64,000 nt of DNA from Gemmatimonadaceae bacterium (GTDB taxonomy: Bacteria; Gemmatimonadota; Gemmatimonadetes; Gemmatimonadales; Gemmatimonadaceae): positions 50,710 through 114,709 of the forward strand of contig DASXUN010000019.1 of assembly GCA_036504815.1 (NCBI GenBank). Reading direction: 5' to 3'. Below the pieces are notes generated by a model that saw only the letters and a program-made list of their open reading frames with translations, made no database searches and was not told the origin of the DNA. The translations under genes and the position numbers were made by a program. Positions 35,960 to 44,385 of the stretch are shown here, in pieces (the first letter of the stretch is position 1; the number at the start of each line of letters is the position of its first letter).

Positions 35960-37033
35960 TCAGTGGGGTCTCATCGCCGGCTTCGATGCGCTGTCGTGTG
36001 TCGTCCGAGATGCGCCAGAGGAGCCCGCACCTGATTCGTAGTCGAACTGAAAAGTCCACAGGTGGTCGACCAGCGCCCATAACTGCGACTCCGTGAAGAT
36101 CGGCCCCCAATACGGCATCCCGGTGCCCATGCCGCCGCGGATGAGCTTGCCCTGCAGGAACGCGGCGCTCGCCCCCAGCATGTTTCGCTTGTTGGTGAAG
36201 TCGGTTGGAGCCACGGTTCCGTGCCCCGACATTCCGGGCATGCCGCTGTGCTCGATGCCCGAGGGGTCAGCCGCGGGGCCGGCCACCAGCGCCTTCGCCA
36301 TCACGCCATCGCCGCGTCCCGTCTCTCCGTGGCACGCTGCGCAATTATCCCGGTAGAGTTGGCGGCCCTCGGCCAGACGCTCTCGGGACGTCGCCGCTCG
36401 CCAGACAGCCGCGACTTCATCCCAAAGCTGCTGATCAGTCAGGCGGGCATTCCCAGGGTGCTTCCGCAGCGCGCGCCATACCTGTGCCGGACTCTGCGTC
36501 CGCAGATCTCCACCGTCTAGAGCCACAGGGGTGGGCAAACCACCAGCACGCGCCGCCGTCGGCGTCTCCGCTGGCAGGAGGTCACTCGGATGGGCCTGAT
36601 CGAGATCGAGCTTGAGGCGCAGAAACAGCGGCACCGAGTCCGCCAGCACGCGCGCGCCTGAACCCGTGACTTCAATCGTGCCGCGCATCCGCCAGTGATT
36701 CGGCCCGCACCAGCGCGTGCAGTAATACGTGTACTTGCCCGGCTTATCGAAGACCACCGTCGTCGTCATCCATTTGCCGGGCAGAAGGTCCACCGCCGGT
36801 CGAGCGCTCTGACCGATCGCAAAGCCATGCACCACATCGTCCGAGGTCATGCGCAGTGTGAGCGGTTCACCCACCCGCGCGCTGATAGCGCCCGGCGACC
36901 ACCCGCCGTCATCCGGCAGGCGTCCGCGCAGCTCGACCGCACGGGCTGGCACCCGTACAGCAACCACGGTCAGTACGGCCAGTGCGACCGCACCGAAGAC
37001 GACAAGCAGACGCGCCCCCGATTCGGCTCTCAT
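35960..37033 (-). CDS. CuA-cupredoxin fused to cytochrome c
   Basis: 357 residues. A membrane anchor or signal (about 8-27) is followed by a COX2-like cupredoxin with a complete set of binuclear CuA ligands: His69 (DVVHGF) and the CTRWCGPNHWRM motif (Cys105, Cys109, His113, Met116). After a linker comes a class I cytochrome c domain with CAACH (231-235) and Met302/306 as axial ligand candidates. Proton-pumping oxidase subunits are absent nearby, so this is not a standard oxidase subunit II. Its ATG overlaps the stop of the polyferredoxin gene (ATGA). It probably relays electrons in the periplasm. Confidence 0.85.
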   Translation of the reverse strand: MRAESGARLLVVFGAVALAVLTVVAVRVPARAVELRGRLPDDGGWSPGAISARVGEPLTLRMTSDDVVHGFAIGQSARPAVDLLPGKWMTTTVVFDKPGKYTYYCTRWCGPNHWRMRGTIEVTGSGARVLADSVPLFLRLKLDLDQAHPSDLLPAETPTAARAGGLPTPVALDGGDLRTQSPAQVWRALRKHPGNARLTDQQLWDEVAAVWRAATSRERLAEGRQLYRDNCAACHGETGRGDGVMAKALVAGPAADPSGIEHSGMPGMSGHGTVAPTDFTNKRNMLGASAAFLQGKLIRGGMGTGMPYWGPIFTESQLWALVDHLWTFQFDYESGAGSSGASRTTHDSASKPAMRPH

Positions 37034-38511
37034 GCGATCAACAGCCCCATCAAACTCGCGGTGATGAGAAAGCAGTAAACGATGACAGGTGCGGCCTGCA
37101 GCAGCGCCGCCCGTTGCTCGTGCTCCTCGGCACCTATACGGTGCGCGGTCACGGCGGACGAGGTGAAACCGACAACCAGCACGAGGGCCTGCATCGTCGG
37201 GACACTGCGCGTCAGATACGGCTGCCAGGTTGCGTGCGCCGTCCCGAAGAGGTTCCAGCCAACGCCGAACGGATCGCTCATCGTCGGCCAGAGGTACGAG
37301 ATGCTGGCGAATACAAACGAAAGACTGAACGCGATCCAGGCCATCAGGCCCAGGGGCACCAGCGCGTACGAGAACGCAATGAACGACCGTTTGACGGTTT
37401 GTGTTGACCCAGCGAGCGCGCGACCAGCGCTGACGGCGCCCAGAAACAGCCCGGGCAGCACGCCGTTGATGAACACGAGCACCGCGAATGCGTATGCCAA
37501 CCACCGCGCCGATCCGATGTCGTAGGCGGCCATCTTCAGGTCTCCCCACGGCCCCAGCATGACCGCCGAGTAGACCATGGCTGCGCCCAGCATGATGAAG
37601 CCCTTGAACGCCTCATCCAGCCGACGCCCTGCCGGTGAGCGGAGATCCGCGCCGAACGGCCTGAGCGTCAGGGCGATGTTGTCGTGCGGGCAGGTGCGCA
37701 CGCACTCCATGCACATGCCGCAGTAGGTGTTCTTCGCGAGTGCCCCCGGGTACAGCATCCACGGGCACCCGGCGCCGTCTGCGCTGCCGCGATAACAGCT
37801 CTTCTCGGTGTGCGCGGCGCAGGTGGCCTTGTTCTTGACGCGAATCGCCACGGGAGCGAGTTGCGCGTACAAGCCGATGAACCCGCCGACCGGGCAGAGA
37901 TACCGGCAGAAGGCGCGGCGTTCGTACACCAGGCTGGTGCCGATGGCGACGAAGAGGAAGGCCAGCAGAACGACCGCTGTGATGCGCGGTTGAGTCAGCA
38001 CGACGGCGCTGCAGACCGCAACGGCGGAAAAGGCGCCATTCTGCAGCCAGATGTTCTTGAAGCGCGCCGGCCATGCCCTTTTCAGCCCAGCCCCGTTCCG
38101 CCGCGGGGTGAGGAGCGCCCCGTGCTGCAGCCATTCACCGGGCATCGGAATCGGGCAGATGCTGCACCAGCCCCGCCCGAAGAACGGCAACGCGACGAGC
38201 ATCATGATCGTCCACCACGCGATCCAGACCAGCACGATGCCCAAGTTGTGATTGCCCACCGGGGTGCCCAGTAATCCGGTGAGCACGGCGATGAGAAACC
38301 CGGCGAGCGCGGCAACTCGCACGAGCAATTGCGGCCAGCGACTGCGCAGCACCGCGTTCAATACGGGCCAGCGCAGAAGATCCCAACGGCTCTCCGTACC
38401 AAGAGGTGCTGGCAACTGCGGCAGGTCAGCCCGCCGCCGGCCGGATGAGCCCACGCCCCCCGAGGCAGTCCCGACGGCCCGCTTAGATCCGACGACGCCG
38501 CGCTCGGTCAT
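37030..38511 (-). CDS. NosR/NapH/CcoG-like 4Fe-4S polyferredoxin membrane protein
   Basis: About 493 residues. The start at 38511 overlaps the previous stop (ATGA). Several membrane helices carry Cys motifs of the NosR/NapH family: GWCSICPIPMP, FCRYLCPVGGFIGLYA, and the ferredoxin box CGMCMECVRTCPHDN. C-terminal helices (about 340-493) are extra. NosR and NapH pass electrons from quinol to periplasmic copper or molybdenum enzymes. Here the neighbours are two CuA proteins, so electrons may flow between the membrane pool and CuA/cytochrome c. No nosZ catalytic domain is present. Confidence 0.85.
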   Translation of the reverse strand: MTERGVVGSKRAVGTASGGVGSSGRRRADLPQLPAPLGTESRWDLLRWPVLNAVLRSRWPQLLVRVAALAGFLIAVLTGLLGTPVGNHNLGIVLVWIAWWTIMMLVALPFFGRGWCSICPIPMPGEWLQHGALLTPRRNGAGLKRAWPARFKNIWLQNGAFSAVAVCSAVVLTQPRITAVVLLAFLFVAIGTSLVYERRAFCRYLCPVGGFIGLYAQLAPVAIRVKNKATCAAHTEKSCYRGSADGAGCPWMLYPGALAKNTYCGMCMECVRTCPHDNIALTLRPFGADLRSPAGRRLDEAFKGFIMLGAAMVYSAVMLGPWGDLKMAAYDIGSARWLAYAFAVLVFINGVLPGLFLGAVSAGRALAGSTQTVKRSFIAFSYALVPLGLMAWIAFSLSFVFASISYLWPTMSDPFGVGWNLFGTAHATWQPYLTRSVPTMQALVLVVGFTSSAVTAHRIGAEEHEQRAALLQAAPVIVYCFLITASLMGLLIA

Positions 38512-38969
38512 TGCCGCACTTCTCGCACCCGCGCCAGCAATATCCCCGCCAGTCCGGCAAACAGGGTGAGCACCAGCGCACGCCAGAGCAAGTCGTTCCT
38601 GCCGACGTGCAGCTTGCCAATCATGAACGGGTGCATCGCACCGCACGTGACCGAACAGCGCAGACGGAACATACCGGTGCGATTCGCCACAAAAGAGAGT
38701 GAGGCGGTACGCCCGGGATCGGCGGTGACGCTGACGTCATAGCCATCGACGTACAGGCCATGGACGACATCAGTGGACACGAGGTCGATGGTGACGTGGT
38801 CTCCGGCGTTCACTCGTATCGTGGCCGGCGTGTACTTGAAGGCGCTGGCCTCGACACGAAAATGGCGGTTCGCGGGCTTAGCCGACGCGCCCGGTAGCGG
38901 AGCGAAGGCGATGACGCCTGCGCCGAGCGCGAGAACCAATGCGGTTGTGATGACGCGACTTCGTTTCAT
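38508..38969 (-). CDS. CuA-site cupredoxin with C-terminal membrane anchor
   Basis: 153 residues. Signal peptide (about 1-30), COX2-like cupredoxin fold, then a C-terminal membrane helix (about 127-147). The CuA ligands are complete: His70 (DVVHGL) and CSVTCGAMHPFM (Cys105, Cys109, His113, Met116). It is a second CuA protein next to the CuA-cytochrome c fusion, with which it shares the DVVHG loop. Stop and next start overlap (ATGA), so the cupredoxin, polyferredoxin and CuA-cytochrome c form a tightly coupled three-gene cassette. Confidence 0.85.
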   Translation of the reverse strand: MKRSRVITTALVLALGAGVIAFAPLPGASAKPANRHFRVEASAFKYTPATIRVNAGDHVTIDLVSTDVVHGLYVDGYDVSVTADPGRTASLSFVANRTGMFRLRCSVTCGAMHPFMIGKLHVGRNDLLWRALVLTLFAGLAGILLARVREVRQ

Positions 38970-39049
38970 GGTCTCACCGCCTGCCACGCACCGTGTAACG
39001 CAGGGGGGCCGTAAGCGGACTCCCTGTTACGCTCCCGTGCGGCATGGCG

Positions 39050-39490
39050 CTACATGTTCGAGGGACCGAAGCGTGCATACGTGTCGTGTACGTATGCCTT
39101 GATCTCCGGCAGGCTCTTCCCTTGCTTCGATAGCCGCATCGCGTCCAGCGTGATGTCCACGCAGATCGAGCAACCTATCGCGTGCGTGTCGAAGACCGGC
39201 GTGCCAGGGCTGCTGACACGCTGGACGTAGCACGAGTAGTTCGATGTGTGACCCATGCCGCCGCAGCCGCAGTAGCAGGGGATCCCCTGCAGAGTCTCCG
39301 GATTCGCGACAGCGAACTGATACGCCTCCTGGGTCACCGCAGCCGCCCTGTGCACCGCGTCTGGCATCATCGTCATGGATGCCATCTTGGGCGCGTGGTT
39401 GGTCGTCGTCGAGGACGAGCCGCTGCAACCGATTAGGATGGTGCTCAGCGCGCCGAGGATCAGGCGTTTACATCGTCTCCACTTCGACAA
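39050..39490 (-). CDS. PCYCGC-motif lipoprotein
   Basis: About 146 residues. A TTG start at 39490 is favoured: it follows GAGGAA by 8 nt and opens a lipoprotein signal (LILGALSTILIGC). The mature protein holds IPCYCGCGGMGHTSNYSCYV and, later, HAIGCSICVDITLDA, the hallmark of the PCYCGC family, which is likely metal-binding. The upstream part of the same frame has no signal. It lies between a DUF411 gene and the CuA cassette, so a role in copper delivery or redox is likely. Confidence 0.78.
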   Translation of the reverse strand: MSKWRRCKRLILGALSTILIGCSGSSSTTTNHAPKMASMTMMPDAVHRAAAVTQEAYQFAVANPETLQGIPCYCGCGGMGHTSNYSCYVQRVSSPGTPVFDTHAIGCSICVDITLDAMRLSKQGKSLPEIKAYVHDTYARFGPSNM

Positions 39491-39615
39491 GCCAGATTCC
39501 TCGCGCTGGAGTTCTGCCGTACCCCGCTTTACGCGCGGCTGAAGAGTGGACAAGGACGCATACTGCGGTGTGCGCTTCTGATCGCGCACGTCGGGTAGTT
39601 GATGACATTGACACA

Positions 39616-40173
39616 TTAGACCAGCCCTCGCACGGCGTACACTTCGGTGGCGCCCGTTCGCGTGAATGCAATCACCTCATATCGGTCTCGAGTCGGCCCC
39701 TCCATTCCTGGCGACCCGTTCGGCATGCCTGGCGCCGCGAGTCCGGCAATGGCACGCCGTTCGCTCAGCATCTGCTGAATCAGGTCCGCCGGGACATGCC
39801 CCTCGACGGCGTAGCCTTCCACGAGGGCCGTGTGACAGGACCAGAGGTCCTCCGGGACGCCGAGCTGCTGCTTCTTCGACGTCACGTCGTTCATCAGTTG
39901 CTTCGTCACCGCGAATCCGCTGCTCTTCAGGTGCCGCATCCACGCGCGGCAGCAGTCGCAGGTCGGAGACGCGTAGACGACGATCCTGGTGGCGTTGGGA
40001 TCGGAGGCCCAGGGCACGCGTCCCAGCCACCAGCGGGAGGCGCCTAGCGTGAGCACGGCCCCACCTGCCGCGATTCCCAGCCACTGTCGCCGGCTGATTC
40101 GTGGCGCTGTGTCCTTCATGCCGACAGGTGCCGCGGCTGCCGGGACATCTCGCCTTCTCGCACGTTTCGTCAT
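39616..40173 (-). CDS. DUF411 metal-binding protein, Tat-exported
   Basis: 185 residues; ATG after GGAGG. A Tat-type signal (ISRRQWLGIAAGGAVL) precedes a DUF411 domain: VYASPTCDCCRAWMRHL, WSCHTALVEGYAVEGHVPADLI and the terminal MPNGSPGME loop. DUF411 proteins are periplasmic, thioredoxin-like in outline and found with Cus/Cop systems, where they are thought to bind Cu. This is one of three paralogues in the array (also 43218 and 43801). Confidence 0.87.
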   Translation of the reverse strand: MTKRARRRDVPAAAAPVGMKDTAPRISRRQWLGIAAGGAVLTLGASRWWLGRVPWASDPNATRIVVYASPTCDCCRAWMRHLKSSGFAVTKQLMNDVTSKKQQLGVPEDLWSCHTALVEGYAVEGHVPADLIQQMLSERRAIAGLAAPGMPNGSPGMEGPTRDRYEVIAFTRTGATEVYAVRGLV

Positions 40174-40324
40174 CTGAGCCTCCAGCGCCAAGCGGCCGTG
40201 CATGAACGGACCTCACGACGCGATATAGGTCGGAACTTCGGTTCCAGCAGTGAAGAGTGGTTGCCTCAGGTAGTGAGGGCGGTTCCGCCGTGTGTCGAGC
40301 GTTCGGCTGCTCCTTTCCCCACCA

Positions 40325-40885
40325 TCAGCTCCACTTCTTGTTCTTGTCACGCATCACCTCACCCATCGCCTCACGCATTGCCTCGCGTAAGGCATCGTCC
40401 GCAAGCACCCTCCCCTCGCAGGCTGGACAGATCCCGTGCCTGAACTGCGCGACGCCACGTTTGGCGAGGTAACCCTCCACCTGCTCCCAGTAGCCCTGGT
40501 CGTCGCGCACCTTTTTGCACCAGGAACAAATCGGCAACAATTGCCTGAGCGCCCGAAGTTCCCGGCGCTGTTTGGCGATCTGCCATTGTCGGCGGACCAG
40601 GGTGCGCATCGTCCAGCCCGTCGACAGACCGAGCCCCGCCCCAATCGCCGCGAAGATCCCGGTCATCGGCCACATGGTTGGGGAGAAGCCCGCCCGCAGC
40701 CGGAACGCCATAAACGCCCACACAGTGGAGTCCATGGTGAACTCCGGATGAAACTCGAACCAGTACATCACCATGCTGAGCGGGTGTATGACGACGACGC
40801 CGACGACAACCCCGCCAAGCGCGGCGACCCAGATGAGCCGCGAACCGCTCGCCGCACGGATGAGACCAACCGTCGTGGGGCTCAT
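40325..40885 (-). CDS. membrane protein with ICSWCKK…HGICPAC zinc-ribbon-like tail
   Basis: 186 residues. Two membrane spans (about 18-38 and 72-92) precede a coiled segment and a Cys tail: LLPICSWCKKVRDDQGYWEQ and FRHGICPACEGR. This tail motif is common at the ends of signalling proteins such as PAS kinases and receivers, but here no kinase domain is attached. The four Cys could bind a metal. Its start overlaps the upstream lipoprotein gene stop (ATGA). Function unknown; perhaps a sensor or adaptor. Confidence 0.6.
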   Translation of the reverse strand: MSPTTVGLIRAASGSRLIWVAALGGVVVGVVVIHPLSMVMYWFEFHPEFTMDSTVWAFMAFRLRAGFSPTMWPMTGIFAAIGAGLGLSTGWTMRTLVRRQWQIAKQRRELRALRQLLPICSWCKKVRDDQGYWEQVEGYLAKRGVAQFRHGICPACEGRVLADDALREAMREAMGEVMRDKNKKWS

Positions 40886-41529
40886 CGGATCGCGACCACC
40901 ATCATGACGGCCATGAACGCGGCGCCGAGGAACACAAGAGGCGTCACGTCACTCTTCCACCGGGCATGGCTCCGGCCGCGCGCAATCGCTGTGGTGTGAT
41001 CCACCACCACCGGCGGATCAAGGATGCTGTCTCCCACCTGCTCCACAACGACGGCCAGATCATAGGCGCCTTCCGTGGGGATGGTGGGCCGAAAGACATA
41101 CCGTCCTCCCGCACGTTCGACAGGAGTGACCCTCGTTCGTTCGCCTACGTCCGACGGGGCATGCACAATCGTCGACGGATGTCCCGCATGCGTCGGTGCC
41201 GGTGTCGCGACGACGTTCGCCGCCGCAGACGACACCTCGAGGAAGACAATGGCGTTCTCCGTGCGTGCTCGTCCGTCGCGGTCTTGAATTGTGGCGACGT
41301 AACGCAACGAATCCCCCGAGGTAAAGAACGGGAACTCGGCCGTCACGCGCAGTGAGCCGGACATCACCTCTTTGATGACGGTCGGCTGGCGAGCAGAATC
41401 GGCAATTCCGCGGTGGAGTGCGCCGCCGCCCGTCATGTGACCGCCACCACCCATCACAGCCATCCCGGCTATCATGCATCCGCTGGCCAGGAGCGGAATC
41501 AGTAGCACAGCCATCAGCTTCGCTTTCAT
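40882..41529 (-). CDS. exported lipoprotein with C-terminal membrane helix
   Basis: 215 residues; the ATG at 41529 follows GGGAG. Lipobox at LLASGC (about 17), then a Gly/Met/His patch (MAVMGGGGHMTGGGALH). The middle is beta-rich (SLRVTAEFPFFTSGDSLRYVATI…AYDLAVVVEQVG), similar to a FixH/YtkA-like or Ig-like domain, and a hydrophobic helix closes the protein. Not assigned to a family. Position between the HD-GYP gene and the Cys-tail membrane protein suggests a periplasmic metal-related role. Confidence 0.6.
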   Translation of the reverse strand: MKAKLMAVLLIPLLASGCMIAGMAVMGGGGHMTGGGALHRGIADSARQPTVIKEVMSGSLRVTAEFPFFTSGDSLRYVATIQDRDGRARTENAIVFLEVSSAAANVVATPAPTHAGHPSTIVHAPSDVGERTRVTPVERAGGRYVFRPTIPTEGAYDLAVVVEQVGDSILDPPVVVDHTTAIARGRSHARWKSDVTPLVFLGAAFMAVMMVVAIR

Positions 41530-41579
41530 AGACTCTCCCGTCGGCATCAGCCAACGGCGTCAGGGTGTGGTGGTGACGG

Positions 41580-42572
41580 TTATAGCTTCGCCGTTGCATG
41601 AGATGCGACCTCGACGTCTTTCCACCGGCTCGCGACTGCCTCCAGCTTCTCACGCGGCACGGCGAAGAACGCGGCGACGGCGGTCGGAGCGAAGTGCGAT
41701 CCAAGACCGGCCCAGATTTCCGCCGCCGCCTGCTCGTAGGTGATTGCCGCGTGATACGGACGGTCTGACGTCAACGCGTCATATACATCGGCGACCGCGA
41801 ACAACCGCGCGCCCAGCGGGATCTGCCCACCCGTGAGGCCGCGTGGATACCCGCTGCCGTCAATCCGCTCATGATGGGTGCGGACGATATCCGCGGCATT
41901 CCGGAGAAACGGCACGCGCCGCATGATCCGATAACCTTCTTCCGGATGCTTAAAGACCTCCATCCATTCGTCGTCGGTAAGGCGACCCGGCTTGAGCAGG
42001 ATGTGGTCCGGCACGGCGATCTTGCCAACGTCGTGCAGCAGCGCGCCATAGGCAATGTCGCGCCGTGATTGTTCACTCACGCCAAGTTGATCCGCGAGGA
42101 GGAGGGTGTATGCCCGCACGCGCTGCGAGTGCATGCCCGTGTGGTGTTCGCGCAGATCGAGGGCCGACACGAGGCCGTTGACCGTTTCTTCGTGCGCCGT
42201 CGCCAGCCCCTCGAGGAGGCTGCGCTGCCGATCGAACCAGTAGCCGGCGAGCAGGCCGACGACCCAGAAGGTTGCCAGCTCCCCGACTTGATTTGCCTGT
42301 TCCATGTAGTTGCCCGGCCAGTTCAGGAATGCGTGGCCGGTGAAGAGCACACTCACGGCGACCGTCGTCCACGCGGCACCGCCGAGGCCGAACCAGACCG
42401 CGGCGAGCAGGGGCGGGATGAAGTAGGCTTTCCGCAGCACGATGTGCAGTTCGTGCCAGCCATGCGTCGTCGTCGGAATGGCGAAGTGCAGCGTCGCAAT
42501 GCTCGCTACGAGTATTGCGAGAGCCGCCAGGCGCGTTCCGCGCGAAGGCGGCGGATTGAATCGCAGGGACAT
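41580..42572 (-). CDS. membrane HD-GYP phosphodiesterase (c-di-GMP)
   Basis: 330 residues. About four N-terminal membrane helices (15-113) form a small sensor-like module. Residues about 125-320 are an HD-GYP domain: LREHHTGMHSQRV, LLHDVGKIAVPD (His180-Asp181), HHERIDGSGYP (His233/234, GYP 241-243) and ARLFAVADVYDALTSDRPY. HD-GYP enzymes hydrolyse cyclic di-GMP. All catalytic motifs are intact. Its start codon shares bases with the stop of the TlpA-like gene, so it is embedded in the metal operon. Confidence 0.88.
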   Translation of the reverse strand: MSLRFNPPPSRGTRLAALAILVASIATLHFAIPTTTHGWHELHIVLRKAYFIPPLLAAVWFGLGGAAWTTVAVSVLFTGHAFLNWPGNYMEQANQVGELATFWVVGLLAGYWFDRQRSLLEGLATAHEETVNGLVSALDLREHHTGMHSQRVRAYTLLLADQLGVSEQSRRDIAYGALLHDVGKIAVPDHILLKPGRLTDDEWMEVFKHPEEGYRIMRRVPFLRNAADIVRTHHERIDGSGYPRGLTGGQIPLGARLFAVADVYDALTSDRPYHAAITYEQAAAEIWAGLGSHFAPTAVAAFFAVPREKLEAVASRWKDVEVASHATAKL

Positions 42573-43159
42573 TATCGAACCCTCGCCGAGGTCGCGTGGG
42601 TCACCGGGACCTCACTGTCTGAGCGGAGCCGCGCAATCCACTCTTCCAGCACGCGCTCTGTGACGGGCCCCGTATGTTTGTGCGCCACGCGACCGTCTCG
42701 TCCGATGAAATAGGTCTCGGGGACGCCATACACGCCGTACGCGATGGCGGTACGAGCACCAGGATCGAGCACGGACGGATAGGCCTGCCCACCCATCTCC
42801 TGCAGCCAGGCGCGCCCGGCCTCGGGCGTGTCATTGTAGAGCAGTCCGACGAAATGCACGTCGCTCGCCGCGTACCGCCGCCCGACCGCCAGCAACGCAG
42901 GATGTTCGTCTCGACAGGCAAGGCACCACGAGGCCCACACATTGAGCACGACCGGATCGCCCAACCAGTCCTGCAGCCGTACACTGTCCTGCGGAATCCC
43001 GCCCAGCCCGTTCGTGAACACCGACAGGGCAAAGGTCGGCGCCGGACGCCCGGGCAACGGTGACGGAATCTCCCCGGGGTCGCGACCCATGCCCCACGCG
43101 AACAGCGCGAGCACCGGAATCGCGGACAGGGCGGCGAGCACCGCGCGACGGCGATTCAT
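42572..43159 (-). CDS. TlpA/DsbE-type membrane-anchored thioredoxin-like protein
   Basis: 195 residues; ATG at 43159 opens a membrane anchor (AVLAALSAIPVLALFAWGMG). The thioredoxin fold follows: DWLGDPVVLNVWASWCLACRDEHP with active site Cys79-Leu-Ala-Cys82, FVGLLYNDT insertion and cis-Pro segment YGVPETYFIGRDG. This is the CcmG/DsbE layout. It probably reduces disulfides in cytochrome c or in the Cys-rich copper proteins of the same array. Confidence 0.85.
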   Translation of the reverse strand: MNRRRAVLAALSAIPVLALFAWGMGRDPGEIPSPLPGRPAPTFALSVFTNGLGGIPQDSVRLQDWLGDPVVLNVWASWCLACRDEHPALLAVGRRYAASDVHFVGLLYNDTPEAGRAWLQEMGGQAYPSVLDPGARTAIAYGVYGVPETYFIGRDGRVAHKHTGPVTERVLEEWIARLRSDSEVPVTHATSARVR

Positions 43160-43217
43160 GCGCCGTGTCCGGTAGCCGGCGAACCGCCGGGCGTGCGTCG
43201 GGCGTTGTGCGCGCGTG

Positions 43218-43769
43218 TCATGCGACGTGCGCGTAAACGCGCGTGCTGCCATCCGAACGGAACGCGACGATATCGTATGGTTCCTTCCGCACGATCTCCA
43301 TGCCGGGTGAGCCACCGGGCATGTCCGCCACCGCGAGCCCGCGCTCCCCTGAACGCTCAGCGAGAAAGCGCGTCAGCGCATCAACTGGCACGTGCCCCTC
43401 CACCACCACGTCGCGCACCACGGCCGTGTGGCACGCCCGCAGGCTGGCCGGCACGCCGAGTTCCTCCTTTCGGCGCGAGAGATTCGTGGTGTACTTGATG
43501 TGCACGCGGTAGCCGTGCGCTTCCAGGTGGGCGACCCACAGCCGGCAGCACTCGCACGTGTCGGAGGCATACATCAGGACCGGCACGAGGCCCGGACGAA
43601 GCCCCCGACCCACGCGACCAAGCAGAAGGACCGAGCTGAGCAACACGACGCCGCCGCCTACCATTCCCACCCATTCGCGGCGTGAGAGTCCGCGATGCGG
43701 GTCGCGTAAGATGTTCGTCGGCCGACGAGCAGTCCGCGGCCACGCATCGCCGTCCCGTTTCCTCGTCAT
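43218..43769 (-). CDS. DUF411 metal-binding protein (second paralogue)
   Basis: 183 residues; ATG at 43769. A Tat-like signal (LSRREWVGMVGGGVVLLSS) is followed by the DUF411 motifs MYASDTCECCRLWVAHL, RACHTAVVRDVVVEGHVPVDAL and MPGGSPGME. Sequence is clearly diverged from the paralogues at 39616 and 43801, so the copies are not recent duplicates. Likely a periplasmic Cu carrier. Confidence 0.87.
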   Translation of the reverse strand: MTRKRDGDAWPRTARRPTNILRDPHRGLSRREWVGMVGGGVVLLSSVLLLGRVGRGLRPGLVPVLMYASDTCECCRLWVAHLEAHGYRVHIKYTTNLSRRKEELGVPASLRACHTAVVRDVVVEGHVPVDALTRFLAERSGERGLAVADMPGGSPGMEIVRKEPYDIVAFRSDGSTRVYAHVA

Positions 43770-43800
43770 GAGGCATTCCTCCACACACGCCGCGTGATCA

Positions 43801-44352
43801 TCACGCGTTCGCGTAGACGCGCGTGCTACCGTTTGACTTAAAGGCCAGCACATCGTACGCCTGCTTCGGGCTGTCCTCCATGCCCGGGGATCCTCCTGGC
43901 ATCCCAGGTACCGCCAAGCCGCGGTCGGCTGGGCGCTCTGCCAGGAACTTCCTGATCAACTCAGGCGGGACGTGCCCTTCAAAGACATAGCCACCCGCCT
44001 CGGCCGTGTGGCAGGAGCGTAGATCGACAGGCACGAGCAGGGCGTCTTTCTTCGGCGTAACATCGGGCATCACGTGCTTCTTGAGGTCGAATCCTGCCGA
44101 CGTCATGCGCTCGGCCCATTGATGGCAGCATCCGCACTCTTCCGTGGCGTACAGCGTGACGTGCACCGTTTGCGCCCCGGCGGCCTTGCAGCCGGCGACG
44201 CCCAACGCCGCGAGTCCCGCGAGGACGGCGGAGCCACCGGACGCCAGGCGCACCCAGTCCCGACGCGTGAGGGGTGCACGCGGAACGCGCGCGTCTCGAT
44301 CCGAGATTTCGGTGACGGCTGAGTGGTGCGTTTCCTGCGTAACGTCTGTCAT
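43801..44352 (-). CDS. DUF411 metal-binding protein (third paralogue)
   Basis: 183 residues. The signal combines a Tat-like LTRRDWVRLASGG with a possible lipobox (ALGVAGC, about 55), so it may be membrane-tethered. DUF411 motifs: YATEECGCCHQWAERM, RSCHTAEAGGYVFEGHVPPELI, MPGGSPGME. It sits next to the CusA-type pump gene (34 nt), the classic DUF411 context, and may hand copper to the pump. Confidence 0.87.
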   Translation of the reverse strand: MTDVTQETHHSAVTEISDRDARVPRAPLTRRDWVRLASGGSAVLAGLAALGVAGCKAAGAQTVHVTLYATEECGCCHQWAERMTSAGFDLKKHVMPDVTPKKDALLVPVDLRSCHTAEAGGYVFEGHVPPELIRKFLAERPADRGLAVPGMPGGSPGMEDSPKQAYDVLAFKSNGSTRVYANA

Positions 44353-44385
44353 GAGAGCTCCCGGCCGACTGTCGTCCGCCAGAGG

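Noticed and set aside
35960..37033. Ordinary cytochrome c oxidase subunit II
   Set aside because: CuA and heme c are present as in some caa3 oxidases, but no subunit I, III or assembly genes lie nearby and the neighbours are NosR/NapH-like and copper-related.
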